Shown here one piece after another: positions 33,644 through 43,200 of a stretch of DNA of 64,000 nt (its first letter is position 1; the number at the start of each line of letters is the position of its first letter). Location of the stretch: the NCBI GenBank assembly GCA_964410625.1, contig CAYPHY010000029.1, forward strand, positions 1-64,000. The letters run 5' to 3'. The notes below the pieces were generated by a model, which saw nothing but the letters and a program-made list of their open reading frames with translations, had not been told where the DNA came from and did not search any database. A program made the translations under genes and the position numbers. The stretch comes from CAYPHY01 sp964410625 (GTDB lineage: Bacteria > Chloroflexota > Anaerolineae > Promineifilales > Promineifilaceae).

Positions 33644-35095
33644 GTGGCGCAGCGATCTTCCCTTACGCAAAGACAGACTTCCCGCCCCGTTTCCTACCGC
33701 CAGCGCATCAGACGGCGCGTGCGTATCCCGCTAATCCCCTGGAACCGGATCAATTGGCTGGCGTTGACCTTGGCCGTCTTGTTTGTCCTCTACTGGCTGT
33801 TCGCCCGTTCATTGGAGCGAGTGGACGGCAATGTTATTCTCGCCGCCTGGTTTTTGCCCGAAATGACCCCCGCCCAGGCAGCCCAGCTTGGCTTGCCGAT
33901 ATTTTATCGGTTTCCGGTGGAGATGTTGCATCCGCGCGTCTTGCGCCATTTGATACCGGTGGTTGTGGGCTGGTGGTTGGCGGTGGAGGCGGCCGTCAGC
34001 CTGGTGCAGGTCCTCTATGATTGTCCCGACCGGCGAACGGCCAGAGAGTTTTTGCGCCGCCAACGCCGTTCTAGCCTGAGCTTTGATCTTCCCCTGGTCG
34101 TTAATGATCGCACATTAGACCAAATGCGGCGTGAATCGTTGCAGATGCGGGTTGGTGGGCCGGTCAACATCGTTGTGCCGGCGGGGAATGCGGCCGTCAC
34201 TGAGCTAAACGGCCGCTTCAACCGCGTCCTTCCTGCTGGCGGCCACACGCTCGGCCGCTTTGAATACCTTCGCGCGGTCATTGACCTGCACCCGCAGGAG
34301 CGTTCGGCAAAGAATGTCCCTCTGCAGACCCAGGAAGGTATTACCGTCTTTGCCGATGTGCAGGTTAGCTTTCGCATCAGCGGCGGTGGCGAACCGGTCA
34401 CCCGGAGTCGTCCTTACCCCTTTAGTGAAGATGCGGTGCGCCGCGCCGCCTACTCCGGTGTAGTGCTGACGGACGGCACGGCTTCCTCGTGGGACTCCGC
34501 TCCCCTTTCCAGGGTGAAAGGCGCTTTGGCCGAAGTCGTCAGCCAATACCCGCTTGATGAACTGTTGTTCCCCACCAGCCCGGTGCGCCAGCTTCATTTT
34601 TCGATTCGCCGCGAAGTGGAACGGCGGGTCCGCGCCGGGCTGCAAGCACAAGGGATAGAGTTGCAACGCTTGCAGATCAGCGGATTGACGCCGCCGGAGC
34701 CGGTGGCGCAGCAGTACCTGAAATATTGGCTGACGCAGTGGCAAACCAGAGATCGGATTATCAGTGCCGACGGCATGGCCTCTGCCCTGGAAGAGGTTGA
34801 GGTTGCACGGGCGGAAGCGGAAATCACGATGATCCAGGGGATTGTCGAGGCCGTTCGCCGCGTGCAACGGGATGGCTCGAAGAGTATGACGGCCGATATC
34901 ATGGCGTTGCGTTTGATCGAGGTATTGGAACGGCTTGCCGCCCATTCCCAGGCGCCGGAGGGGGTATCCGACCAACTTATCCCGCGCCTGCATGAGTTGC
35001 AAAAACAACTGACGAGTGGCGGCCGTTTGCTTGTTACCGGCGAACAACCTACACCAACCGAAGGCCTGGAGAGGAACGAGCCACAGTCAGCATAA
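33644..35095 (+). CDS. SPFH/Band 7 membrane protein, second of two
   Basis: GTG 33644 sits two bases after the previous stop, with GAAGGAG inside the upstream gene as the ribosome site. The 483 residues have two hydrophobic segments (~36-58 and ~105-130) and an SPFH domain (~150-340) with QTQEGITVFADVQVSFRIS. A helical segment follows (ALEEVEVARAEAEITMIQGIVEAV). It is a distant paralogue of the preceding protein, larger at the N-terminus. The C-terminal ~30 residues are polar. No HflK/HflC identity can be claimed from motifs alone. It ends in a gap holding a caccaatgac repeat array. Confidence 0.83.
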   Translation: MAQRSSLTQRQTSRPVSYRQRIRRRVRIPLIPWNRINWLALTLAVLFVLYWLFARSLERVDGNVILAAWFLPEMTPAQAAQLGLPIFYRFPVEMLHPRVLRHLIPVVVGWWLAVEAAVSLVQVLYDCPDRRTAREFLRRQRRSSLSFDLPLVVNDRTLDQMRRESLQMRVGGPVNIVVPAGNAAVTELNGRFNRVLPAGGHTLGRFEYLRAVIDLHPQERSAKNVPLQTQEGITVFADVQVSFRISGGGEPVTRSRPYPFSEDAVRRAAYSGVVLTDGTASSWDSAPLSRVKGALAEVVSQYPLDELLFPTSPVRQLHFSIRREVERRVRAGLQAQGIELQRLQISGLTPPEPVAQQYLKYWLTQWQTRDRIISADGMASALEEVEVARAEAEITMIQGIVEAVRRVQRDGSKSMTADIMALRLIEVLERLAAHSQAPEGVSDQLIPRLHELQKQLTSGGRLLVTGEQPTPTEGLERNEPQSA

Positions 35096-35225
35096 TTTCT
35101 CCGACACCAATGACACGAATGGTGCAAATTTTGCTTGCGAATCTCACCAAGATAGAAAGCAAAATTGGTGTTATTCGGACGCAAAGTTTGCGCCAATTTG
35201 TGTCAAAAATAGATATGTCCTAAAG
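35096..35225. repeat. caccaatgacacgaatgg / aattggtgttattcgga array
   Basis: gacaccaatgacacgaatgg faces aattggtgttattcggacgc, with gcaaattttgcttgcg and gcaaagtttgcgcc words between. It fills the gap before the PfkB gene. An upstream in-frame extension of that gene reads through it and was discarded. Confidence 0.65.
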
Positions 35226-35237
35226 GATAAAAACAGA

Positions 35238-36167
35238 ATGGGCGAACATGTCCTCGTCATTGGCGCGACCTTACTAGATACAAAAGGCAAACCCCTTGCA
35301 GGATTAGCCCCTGGAACGTCAAATCCGGCGGTGATCCGTTCCACGCGGGGCGGAGGGGCGCGTAATGTGGCCGAAAACCTTGCCCGGCTTGGCGCAAATG
35401 TGCAGTTGATCACCGCTGTGGGCGACGATGAAACGGGGCTGCATCTCCTGGAGCAGACGGTTGAGGCAGGTGTTCATCTCGATCATGTGCTGGTGGTTGA
35501 GGGTAAAAACACCGGCAGCTATATCGCCTTGTTGGAACAGGACGGCCTGCTGTCGGTTGCGCTGGATGATGTGAGTGTGATGCAGGTGATCACACCGGCT
35601 TATCTCAACCAGCGTCGTGCTTTGTTTCGCAGTGCCAGTATGGTTATGGTTGACGGCAGTCTAACCGAGGCCGCGTTGAGAACGGCCGTGCGCCTGGCGC
35701 GAAAGTACAACATACCGCTTTGCGCCGACCCCTCCTCAGCCCGGTTAGCCCATAAGCTGCAGCCATATATTGCCGACCTGCATCTGGTTGTTCCTAACGA
35801 AGTGGAAGTCGCCGTCCTTTGTGAGGAAGAGTTTGTGGAGTATGACCCGGAAGAGAGCCTGAGATTGGCGCGTCGTCTGGTGGCGATGGGGGTGGAAATC
35901 GCGGTCGTGACCCTCTCGGACTATGGCATCGACTACGCCACCTTCGATGAGACGGGGTATATCCCTCCCACCTACAGCCGGATCGTTGATAGCACGGGGA
36001 CAGGGGATGCGGTGACGGCGGCGATTATGTTCGGCTTGCTCAATGACCTTCCGGCGATTGAAGCGATTCGCCTCGGCGCAGCGGCCGCCAGTCTGACCCT
36101 ACAAACCAGCCATACGGTTGTGCCGGACTTGAGTTTGGATATGTTGTATGACCACCTTATTGTGTAG
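35238..36167 (+). CDS. PfkB-family carbohydrate/nucleoside kinase (PsuK-like)
   Basis: I chose ATG 35238 (MGEHVLVIGATLLDTKG). The 309 residues show PfkB features: an SNPAVIRSTRGGGARNVAENLARLG segment (SNP, GG and RN-x-AENLA resemble pseudouridine kinases), a substrate-binding region near residue 80 (GKNTGSYIALLEQDG), and the C-terminal signature DSTGTGDAVTAAIMFGL with the catalytic Asp in GTGD (GAGD is commoner). It phosphorylates a sugar or nucleoside with ATP. The pseudouridine assignment is tentative because no psuG-like glycosidase is adjacent. It appears to be the first of three genes in the same direction. Confidence 0.85.
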   Translation: MGEHVLVIGATLLDTKGKPLAGLAPGTSNPAVIRSTRGGGARNVAENLARLGANVQLITAVGDDETGLHLLEQTVEAGVHLDHVLVVEGKNTGSYIALLEQDGLLSVALDDVSVMQVITPAYLNQRRALFRSASMVMVDGSLTEAALRTAVRLARKYNIPLCADPSSARLAHKLQPYIADLHLVVPNEVEVAVLCEEEFVEYDPEESLRLARRLVAMGVEIAVVTLSDYGIDYATFDETGYIPPTYSRIVDSTGTGDAVTAAIMFGLLNDLPAIEAIRLGAAAASLTLQTSHTVVPDLSLDMLYDHLIV

Positions 36168-36170
36168 AAA

Positions 36171-36268
36171 GCGAGAGTGAGACTGAGAGACTATGAGACT
36201 GTGAGACTGTGAGACTGTTGGGTGTCTACTGCTTACTGACCACTGTATACTGTCCACTGCTTACTTTG
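36171..36268. repeat. gagactgtgagact and ctgtccactgctta repeats
   Basis: Five or so copies of gagactgtgagactg (36180-36217) are followed by tgtctactgcttactgaccactgtatactg words (36220-36266), filling the gap between the kinase and the polyprenol-kinase-like gene. Confidence 0.75.
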
Positions 36269-36273
36269 AAAAA

Positions 36274-36954
36274 ATGAACAACTGGCTCGGCCTCCTCATC
36301 TGTACAATCTACATCTTCGGCGTCATCGGCCTGGCTGAGGGGTTGCGGCGTTGGCAGGGCTATTCGGCCGACTTCACGCGCAAATTTATCCACATCAGTG
36401 TCGGCATGTTGAGTTGGGTCTTGCACCTGCTCTTTGACAACCCCTGGCCCTTTGTCGCTGCCAGCGTTGCCTTTATGGTCATCAACTATCTCGACTGGCG
36501 TTATGGCTTCTTTGCCGCCATGGCCAGCAGCAACCGCTCCAATCTCGGTACGGTCTACTTTCCGCTGGCGGCGGCCGTCGTTGCTGTCGTCTTTTGGGAG
36601 CAGCCACCGTTGATGGTGGCCGCGCTGATGCCGCTGACCTGGGGGGATGGGCTGGCCCCGGTGGTGGGCAAGACGTTCGGCCGCCGCGTCTATACCGTTG
36701 GCCTCAACGGGCACACGGCCGCGCGCACCGTCGAGGGTTCCACCGGCTTTTTCCTTGCCTGTTTGCTTTTCACCTGGCTGGCACTATGGGCTGTCCCTGG
36801 CTTGCCACACATCACGCCATTGGCGGCCTTGCTCCCGGCGTTGGTAATCACCATTTGCACGACATTGATCGAAGCGGTCTCGCTGTGGGGCGTGGACAAT
36901 CTGACGATTACGGCCGTGGCGATCATCATCCTCAGCCTGTGGCCCTTTGCTTGA
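36274..36954 (+). CDS. Polyprenol/phytol kinase-like membrane protein
   Basis: This 226-residue integral membrane protein has six to seven hydrophobic segments. RKFIHISVGMLSW near residue 33, MPLTWGDGLAPVVGKTFGRR near 119, and EGSTGFFLACLLF match the CTP-dependent dolichol/diacylglycerol/phytol kinase family (SEC59/DGK1/VTE5-type). A likely job is phosphorylating an isoprenoid alcohol, useful for quinone, chlorin or lipid salvage. The stop overlaps the upstream extension of the next gene, and the HAD start is four bases downstream, so they are co-translated. Confidence 0.78.
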   Translation: MNNWLGLLICTIYIFGVIGLAEGLRRWQGYSADFTRKFIHISVGMLSWVLHLLFDNPWPFVAASVAFMVINYLDWRYGFFAAMASSNRSNLGTVYFPLAAAVVAVVFWEQPPLMVAALMPLTWGDGLAPVVGKTFGRRVYTVGLNGHTAARTVEGSTGFFLACLLFTWLALWAVPGLPHITPLAALLPALVITICTTLIEAVSLWGVDNLTITAVAIIILSLWPFA

Positions 36955-36958
36955 GTTC

Positions 36959-37633
36959 ATGTTGCCAGTAGAACAGATAAGAGCCATCCTCTTCGATCTC
37001 GATGGGACCTTGTTAGATACGGACGATCAGGCGTTGGCACGGATCGGCCGTTATCTGCGGCCGATTACGCGCGGCCGAACCGATGCCTATGTGCGCTGGT
37101 TGTTGATGCGCGCCGAGACGCCGGGGAATGCGTTAATGGCCCTGATTGATGCACTACATTTGGACCATAGGCTCCTCTCTATGTCTGATCGCCTGCGTCG
37201 CTGGCGCGGGGTCTATCCAGCTTATGAGTTTCAACTGATACCCGGCACGGCTGAGGCACTCCTTCAGCTTAGCCGGAATTATCGCCTGGGGATTGTCACC
37301 ACGCGCAGCCGTTATCATATCGAACAATTTTTGGCGCGGTTCCCGGAGATCGCCCCGCTGATTGCGGTCAGTTGTGGCATGCAAGATACAACCCGCTCTA
37401 AGCCACATCCGGCCCCGGTGTTGCTGGCGGCACAACGACTCGGTCTGATGCCTGAGCAATGCTTGATGGTCGGGGATACAACGGTAGATGTGCGCTCGGC
37501 ACGGCGGGCAGGGGCATGGAGCGCGGCCGTTCTCAGCGGCTTTGGCGAACGCAACGAACTGGAACGCGCCGGAGCGCATATCATTCTGGACAGTGTCGCA
37601 GAACTGGCTGAAAGGATGAAGGATGAGGGATGA
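36959..37633 (+). CDS. HAD-superfamily phosphatase
   Basis: I chose ATG 36959, four bases after the previous stop. The 224 residues hold all HAD motifs: motif I DLDGTLLDTD, a helical cap, motif II as Thr in GIVTTRSRY, Lys in RSKPHPAP, and motif IV GDTTVDVRSARRAG. It resembles phosphoglycolate phosphatase/pyrophosphatase PpaX-type enzymes. Substrate unknown. The last residues (RMKDEG) come from an aaggatgagg inverted array shared with the convergent pcm gene. Confidence 0.87.
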   Translation: MLPVEQIRAILFDLDGTLLDTDDQALARIGRYLRPITRGRTDAYVRWLLMRAETPGNALMALIDALHLDHRLLSMSDRLRRWRGVYPAYEFQLIPGTAEALLQLSRNYRLGIVTTRSRYHIEQFLARFPEIAPLIAVSCGMQDTTRSKPHPAPVLLAAQRLGLMPEQCLMVGDTTVDVRSARRAGAWSAAVLSGFGERNELERAGAHIILDSVAELAERMKDEG

Positions 37634-37658
37634 AGGATGAATTTCATCCCTCATCCTT
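37619..37658. terminator. aaggatgagggatgaa hairpin overlapping two convergent gene ends
   Basis: aaggatgagggatgaa (37619-37634) is perfectly complementary to ttcatccctcatcctt (37643-37658), a 16-bp stem with an 8-base loop. It lies across the stop codons of the HAD (plus) and pcm (minus) genes, so both proteins take C-terminal codons from it. Confidence 0.88.
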
Positions 37659-38334
37659 TCCTCCACCCTTCTTCGCCGATCAGGGGCACAAAGGCGACGG
37701 GGCTTAGTTTTTCTTCCTTGTATTCGGTCTCGCTCAGGCGGCGCACGAGGCGCAGGGATTGGTGGTGGCGACGCTTGCCGACGGGCATGATCAGACGGCC
37801 GCCCACCGCTAATTGTTCGCGCAGGGTGGGCGGGACAAGCGGCCCACCGGCCGCGACGATGATTGCATCATAGGGGGCATGTTCCGGCCAACCCAGTGTG
37901 CCGTCCCCCAAACGAACATGGACATTGGAATAACCCAACATCGCCAGCCGCGTTCGCGCATATTCGGCCAATTCCGGTATGCGCTCGACTGTGTAGACCT
38001 CCGCAACGATACGGCTGAGCACAGCGGCGGCATACCCCGAACCGGCCCCAATTTCCAGGACGCGTTCCGTCGGCCGCAACTGGAGCAGGCTGAGCATATA
38101 GGCGACTACATAGGGCTGGGAAATGGTCTGCTCCCCCGGAATTGGCAAGGGCGTGTCATCATAGGCCAGCCGGCGATAGGACTCGTGGACGAATTGCTCG
38201 CGCGGGACCGTTGCCATTGCCTCCAAAATATCGCGATCAGTTATCCCCCGGCCAGCAATCTGCTGTACCACCATCTCTTCCCGCTTGCGCCGATAAAATT
38301 GCTCGGCCGCCTCTCTGTCCAGTGCATCCGCCAT
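37651..38334 (-). CDS. pcm: Protein-L-isoaspartate O-methyltransferase
   Basis: This 227-residue protein follows the PCMT pattern: helical start with REEMVVQQIAGRGITDRDIL, MATVPREQFVHESYRRLAYDD (VPRExFV), PIPGEQTISQPYVVAYML (the conserved GQTISQP substrate loop), the SAM motif VLEIGAGSGYAAAVL, and the late VPLIGEEGW. It repairs isoaspartyl residues in aged proteins using S-adenosylmethionine in the cytoplasm. The final four residues lie in the shared hairpin. The gene faces a degenerate-protease gene across a 294-base divergent gap. Confidence 0.95.
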   Translation of the reverse strand: MADALDREAAEQFYRRKREEMVVQQIAGRGITDRDILEAMATVPREQFVHESYRRLAYDDTPLPIPGEQTISQPYVVAYMLSLLQLRPTERVLEIGAGSGYAAAVLSRIVAEVYTVERIPELAEYARTRLAMLGYSNVHVRLGDGTLGWPEHAPYDAIIVAAGGPLVPPTLREQLAVGGRLIMPVGKRRHHQSLRLVRRLSETEYKEEKLSPVAFVPLIGEEGWRKG

Positions 38335-38628
38335 GCTCTATTCATACCACTTCCGATAGGGGGAGGCAAGAGAAGCGAGAGTTTGGGAGTGGGAGACTAG
38401 GAGACTGGGAGACTAGGAGACTAGGAGACTATCAATCTCTCAGTCTCCTAGTCTCCTAATCTCCAGTCTCTACTCCTAAGCCGTTTAGAAAGCATGAAAA
38501 AAGCGGCCGAAAGCCATTCATTAGGACAGAGAATGAATGATTTGTGATACTATCTTACCCAGCATGAAATCCGCGTAATCTGCGAAGCATCTGCGTTACA
38601 AGTAAGCTGTTTTCACAGGAGAGGGTGA
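38335..38628. other. Divergent intergenic region with a strong inverted array
   Basis: Bases 38388-38474 hold repeated ggagactaggagactgggag words facing ctcagtctcctagtctccta, one of the longest pairs of the family. Bases 38560-38603 carry gaaatccgcgtaatctgcg words of another family. An AT-rich segment at 38510-38560 may hold the promoter of the following gene; ggagagggtga precedes ATG 38629. Confidence 0.7.
38388..38474. repeat. ggagactaggagact long inverted array
   Basis: At least six tandem agactaggag-type words on the left pair with at least four ctcctagtct words on the right around a short loop, giving a stem of about 25 bp with few mismatches. It is the clearest member of the family also seen at 40229-40325 and 45626-45713. 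Confidence 0.85.
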
Positions 38629-39291
38629 ATGGGCAATGGGATAGTAGGTGTATTGGTACAACTGTTTAACCTTCTGAAGGAGTTGGTTCACCGGCTGTTA
38701 AAAATCCCCGAATTTTTACTATGTTTGCTAGGGGTGCGGCCGCCAAAAACGTTGAAGTTGCGCGTGGTCATTTTGCGCGATGAAAAGGGCTTGCCATTGG
38801 CCCGCGAAGAAAAGGTGTTGCAAGTGGTGTATGAGACGGTTCGCCTTTTCGCCCGTGAGGCAGGGGTAGAGGTGGTCCCCAGCGGTTGGCTGGCGGTCAC
38901 AGCCCCCCACGCTGCGCCGAAAGCCGCGCTGGAGATTAGCGATCCCTGGCTGGATGATATGGGTGAGGCGGGTGCTTTTTATCGCAGCCTGATGGCACGC
39001 ACGGCCGCCGGAACGGCCGTTGGCTATGGCTCGCCGGTGACGATCTTCCTTGTGCGCCGTGTTGCCGGGAAAACAGGGGCGTCGCTCGGCCCCCTGACCG
39101 ACTATGCCGTGCTGGAAGCGACGACGATTGAGCGTAACCGCTATTCGCTAGCGCAACAAATCGGCCATGTTTGTGGGTTGTCGTCCTCCAAAGCGAGAAC
39201 CAATGTGATGTTTGCAGCGGAGCCAGGCGATCAACTGTCGCGCTGGCAGACGGCCGTCTTCCGCACTTCGCGGCATGTGACTTATTTGTGA
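38629..39291 (+). CDS. Degenerate matrixin-like metallopeptidase homologue
   Basis: This 220-residue protein has GGAGAGGGTG before ATG 38629. Residues 5-35 form a hydrophobic/amphipathic N-terminal helix that may bind membrane. The body has a strand-helix layout (LKLRVVILRDEKGLPLA...KVLQVVYETVRLFAREAGVEV) like small metzincins. Where a protease would have AHEIGHxLGL followed by NLM, this protein has LAQQIGHVCGL and NVMF: His-Glu are replaced by Gln-Gln, so zinc binding and catalysis are unlikely. Relation to metzincins is inferred from this residual pattern. It may have become a binding protein. A DDAH-like gene follows. Confidence 0.6.
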   Translation: MGNGIVGVLVQLFNLLKELVHRLLKIPEFLLCLLGVRPPKTLKLRVVILRDEKGLPLAREEKVLQVVYETVRLFAREAGVEVVPSGWLAVTAPHAAPKAALEISDPWLDDMGEAGAFYRSLMARTAAGTAVGYGSPVTIFLVRRVAGKTGASLGPLTDYAVLEATTIERNRYSLAQQIGHVCGLSSSKARTNVMFAAEPGDQLSRWQTAVFRTSRHVTYL

Positions 39292-39305
39292 GTGGGGAGT
39301 GTTGT

Positions 39306-39350
39306 TAGGGTATACGAATATACCAATAAACGAATAAACTACTCAGGACG
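39306..39350. repeat. tatacgaatataccaataaacg repeat
   Basis: gggtatacgaatataccaat followed by aaacgaataaac words fills the 67-base gap before the DDAH-like gene. The sequence resembles the array at 60-120. Confidence 0.5.
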
Positions 39351-39358
39351 AAGATAGA

Positions 39359-40225
39359 ATGGACAATAACTACGGCGGACAGACGATGGTGGCGACCTTG
39401 CGGCGGGTGTTGGTGCGGCGGCCGGATGAGGCGTTTGGCGCGGCCGACCCGCAGCAATGGAATTATCAGGGCGCGCCGGATTTGCAGTTGGCACAGGAAG
39501 AGCATGACGCCTTTTGCAATACCCTATTGCAGGCGGGCGTAGAAGTCGTTTACCATGACGCTCCACTGCCTGATCATGCGGACGCGATCTTCGTCCATGA
39601 TCCGCTGTTGACGACCGACGAGGGAATGATTGTGTTGCAAATGGGCAAACCACTGCGCCGTGGTGAAGAAGCAGCGCTTGACCAGACAGTGCAAGCCGTT
39701 GGCGTGCCGGTCTATGGCCGGTTGCAGGGCGAGGCAACGGCCGAAGGGGGCGATCTGCTATGGATTGACAGCCGGACGCTGGCCGTCGGCCGCGGCTTTC
39801 GCACCAACGAGGCGGGGGTTGCGCAGCTTACAGCGTTGTTAAATCCGCTGGGTGTAGATGTTTTGCCATTCCATCTCCCTTATTTTGATGGCCCTGCCTC
39901 TTGTCTGCATTTGATGTCGTTGGTTAGTTTGGTGGCCGATGATTTAGCGGTGGTTTATCGGCCGTTGCTGCCTGTCCCTTTTTATGAGCTATTGGTCGAG
40001 CGCGGCTTTCAGCTAGTGGAGGTTCCCGATGAGGAGTTTGCGACGCTCGGCCCCAATGTGCTGGCCCTGACCCCGCGTAAATGCCTGATGCTTGAACACA
40101 ATCCCATCACCCGCCAACGGTTGGAAGCGGCCGGTTGCGAGGTACTGACCTATCGCGGGGATGAAATATCGTTGAAGGCCGAAGGGGGAGCGACCTGCCT
40201 GACGCGGCCGTTGTTGCGCCGATGA
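39359..40225 (+). CDS. Dimethylarginine dimethylaminohydrolase/amidinotransferase-family enzyme
   Basis: This 288-residue protein belongs to the guanidino-group-modifying superfamily. It starts with TLRRVLVRRPDEAFG, has HDPLLTTDEGMIVLQMGK, the acidic GGDLLWIDSRTLAVGRGFRTNEAG segment (catalytic Glu/Asp zone), a His in CLHLMSLVSLVADDLAVVY, and a C-terminal nucleophile Cys in GGATCLTRP. These residues are in the order of DDAH and arginine deiminase. It would hydrolyse a methylated or free arginine-like guanidine. The substrate is not fixed by sequence. Its stop overlaps the start of the next large membrane protein gene (ATGA). Confidence 0.85.
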   Translation: MDNNYGGQTMVATLRRVLVRRPDEAFGAADPQQWNYQGAPDLQLAQEEHDAFCNTLLQAGVEVVYHDAPLPDHADAIFVHDPLLTTDEGMIVLQMGKPLRRGEEAALDQTVQAVGVPVYGRLQGEATAEGGDLLWIDSRTLAVGRGFRTNEAGVAQLTALLNPLGVDVLPFHLPYFDGPASCLHLMSLVSLVADDLAVVYRPLLPVPFYELLVERGFQLVEVPDEEFATLGPNVLALTPRKCLMLEHNPITRQRLEAAGCEVLTYRGDEISLKAEGGATCLTRPLLRR

Positions 40226-43200
40226 CAGAGGAGAGTGGGAGGCTGGGAGATTGGGAGACTGGGAGATTGAGAGCTTTACCTGGGAAGAAGCAATCTCTCA
40301 GTCTCTTACTCTCTCACTCTCTTCTTCGTGATTTTCAGTTTTGGGCCGTTCTGTTTGTGGCGTTGTTGGCTGCCTGGCCGGCGGCGGCCGAACCGGGGTT
40401 GTTGAATACGCGGGGTGGGGGGGACAGTCCCTTTTTGTTGCAGCGCTTGCAGCAGTTGGTGGCGGCCGTGGCTGACAACCATTTTCCTGTGCGTTGGATG
40501 CCTGACGCTAATTATGGCTATGGCTATCCCTTCTATAACTATTACGCCCCGCTTTCGATCTATATCGCCGCCTTTTTCCGCTTTCTAGGCTTTTCCTTTG
40601 TCCGTTCGATCCATCTGGCGCAGCTTGCCGGATTTGTTGTCGCCGGTTGGGGGATGGCGCGACTCGCTAATCGTTGGTGGGGCAACCGTTGGGCAGGATG
40701 GCTGGCGGCCGTCGCCTATACCTTCGCCCCCTTCCACATGGTCAACGTCTATACACGAGGGGACTCATTGGCCGAGTTTTGGGCGATGGCCTTCTATCCC
40801 TGGATATTGCTGGCGGCCGATAACTTGCTGCAACGGCCGCGCTCCAGCAGGGCTGTTGCCCGCTTTGCGCTCGCCTATGCCGCGCTCATCCTCAGCCATA
40901 ACATTTCCGCCCTCATCTTTTCACCCTTTTTACTGCTTTATCTGTTGTTGCGGGTAGCAAGTGGCAAGTGGCAGGTGGCAGGTAGCAGGTGGCAGGTAGC
41001 AAGTGATCGCTGGCGAGAGGCAGGAAGTCGATTGTTGGCGGTGGGCGGTGGGTTGCTGTTGGCGTTGGGGCTGGCGGCGTGGTTCTTCCTGCCTGCTTTG
41101 GCGGAGCAAGCGTTGGCGCAACTGGAGCCGGTGACGGCTGGATACTTTCACTATAGTAATCACTTTCGCGGCCTTGACCTGCTCCAACCCAACTTGTGGT
41201 TTGATTATAGTCCTGATGGCGGCCGTGCCTTTCGCATGGGTTTGATCCAGACGATAGCGATTGTATTGGGAGCGGGTTGTCTGGTTGCGGCTTCGTTTGG
41301 CATTGTTCGCCTGGAACGAGCTTCCGGCGGGCGGTTTGGCAACCCGCGCCACCTTTTTGTGATGGTTGCTTTTCTCGTTGCGACGCTGATGATCACGCCG
41401 TTGTCGCGGCCGTTGTGGGATCATCTGCCCCTCTTGCCTTTCACCCAATTCCCCTGGCGCTTCCTGTCGGTGCAGGCCTTTGCCGGGGCCTTGCTGACTG
41501 GCGCGATTGCCTGGTTGCCATATCGTAAGTTCGTTGTCCCGCTGGTGGCATTGGCACTGGCTTTGGGCGGCCTCGCTGGGCTGAAAACGGATCACTTAAT
41601 TATCAGCGACGAGGACGTGACCCCGCGCCGTCTGGCGGAATATGAATGGTTCACGGGAAATATCGGCAGCACGGTCAGCGCCGAGTATTTGCCACCCACC
41701 GCCCAACCTCGCCCCTTCAGCAGCGAATGGCTGAATAGCGGCCGTCGTGACAACATCCAGGCGGTTGCCGGAACTCTGGACAGCGCCCAACTCATTGAGC
41801 GACGGGCCACAAGCCAGACCTGGGAAGTGAGAACAGAGGCAGAAGGGGCGACGGTGGTGTTGCCCACGCTGTATTGGCCGGGTTGGACGGCAACGGCCGA
41901 CAGGCAACCACTCTCCATCCGGCCGCACCCCACTTCCGGCCTGATCGCGCTCGACCTTCCTCCCGGTCCACAGCAAGTGACTTTGACCTTGGGACGCACC
42001 CCCATCCGCTTAGCGGCCGAACTCCTCTCCCTGGCGGCAATAGGCATCGTAGCCTGCTTGCTGATTGCCGATTTCAGACGTAAACACAAGGAAACCAAAA
42101 GCTTTGCGCCCTTTGCGCCTTTGCGTGAGCCTCTTCTTCTACTTTCACTCTTACTCATCCTCGCCTGGTTAGAGCCGGAACCATCATTAGCGGCCGACAA
42201 CCTGACCTGGGACTTTGCCCAGATGGGTTATCTTCATCATGACGTAGAGGGGGTGGTATTTGACGACGGCACGCACTTACAAGGGTATCGCTATCATGCT
42301 GAGGCGATTGCCGCTGGAGAGACGCTGACAATTTCACTCAACTTCACCTCTGCGGCCGACACCGAGGCAACTATCGAATTAGCGACACCTGCCCTTGCCC
42401 GGCCCACTCCTGATGAGCAATCGCCGCCGCCGGTCTTTGTGGCCGAAACACGGCCGCTAGAAAGCCAATCACTCACCTTCCAGCTCACCATCCCGGCCGA
42501 CGCGCCCACCGGGCTGGTTGTGCCGCGGCTGACGCTGGCTGATGCCCGCCCATTGATGCCCTCCGGCCAGACGCGGGGCGAACTTTTTCTGCGGCCGTTG
42601 TTCATTCAAGCGGCCAATCAGCAGCAGCAGGTTTTTAATCAACCGGTCGGGCTAGATGTCGCGACGGTAGAGATGGTGGTGCGAGAGGACAACGTATTGG
42701 AGGGGCACTTTGCCTGGTGGACGGAACGGCCGTTGGGGGGCAACTATCATTTCTCCTGGCGATTGCAGGATGCCAATGGGCAGGTGTTGGCGCAATTGGA
42801 CAGCCAGCCCGGTTATGGCTTCCAGCCCAGCGTCGGTTGGCCCGCTGGTCAGCCGATTCACGATTGGCTATCCCTTCGCCTACCGGATTCTCTATCCGGC
42901 TCCGGCCCTTATCCGCTGGTGATGCGCCTCTATGACAGTGTAGGCGGTGAAGAATTGCTGGTGCGCCAGGTGGGCTTGTTGGCAGAGACAGAGGAAAGGC
43001 TTGAATACCGGCCGCACACACCCAACTTTGCCTTGCCTGATGATTATCTGCCCCTGGCGGCCGCTTTCCTCGCCAACAACACCCCTATTATCACCCTTCA
43101 TGGCTACCAAATAGACCAATACAGCAATACACTCTCTTTAACGCTCTATTGGGAGGCTTTGGAAGGGATGACGGCCGACTACATCCGCTTTGTCCATCTG

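Noticed and set aside
38388..38474. ggagactaggag array as a CRISPR or phage attachment site
   Set aside because: The repeats are degenerate, without spacers, and arranged as an inverted pair; no integrase is near.
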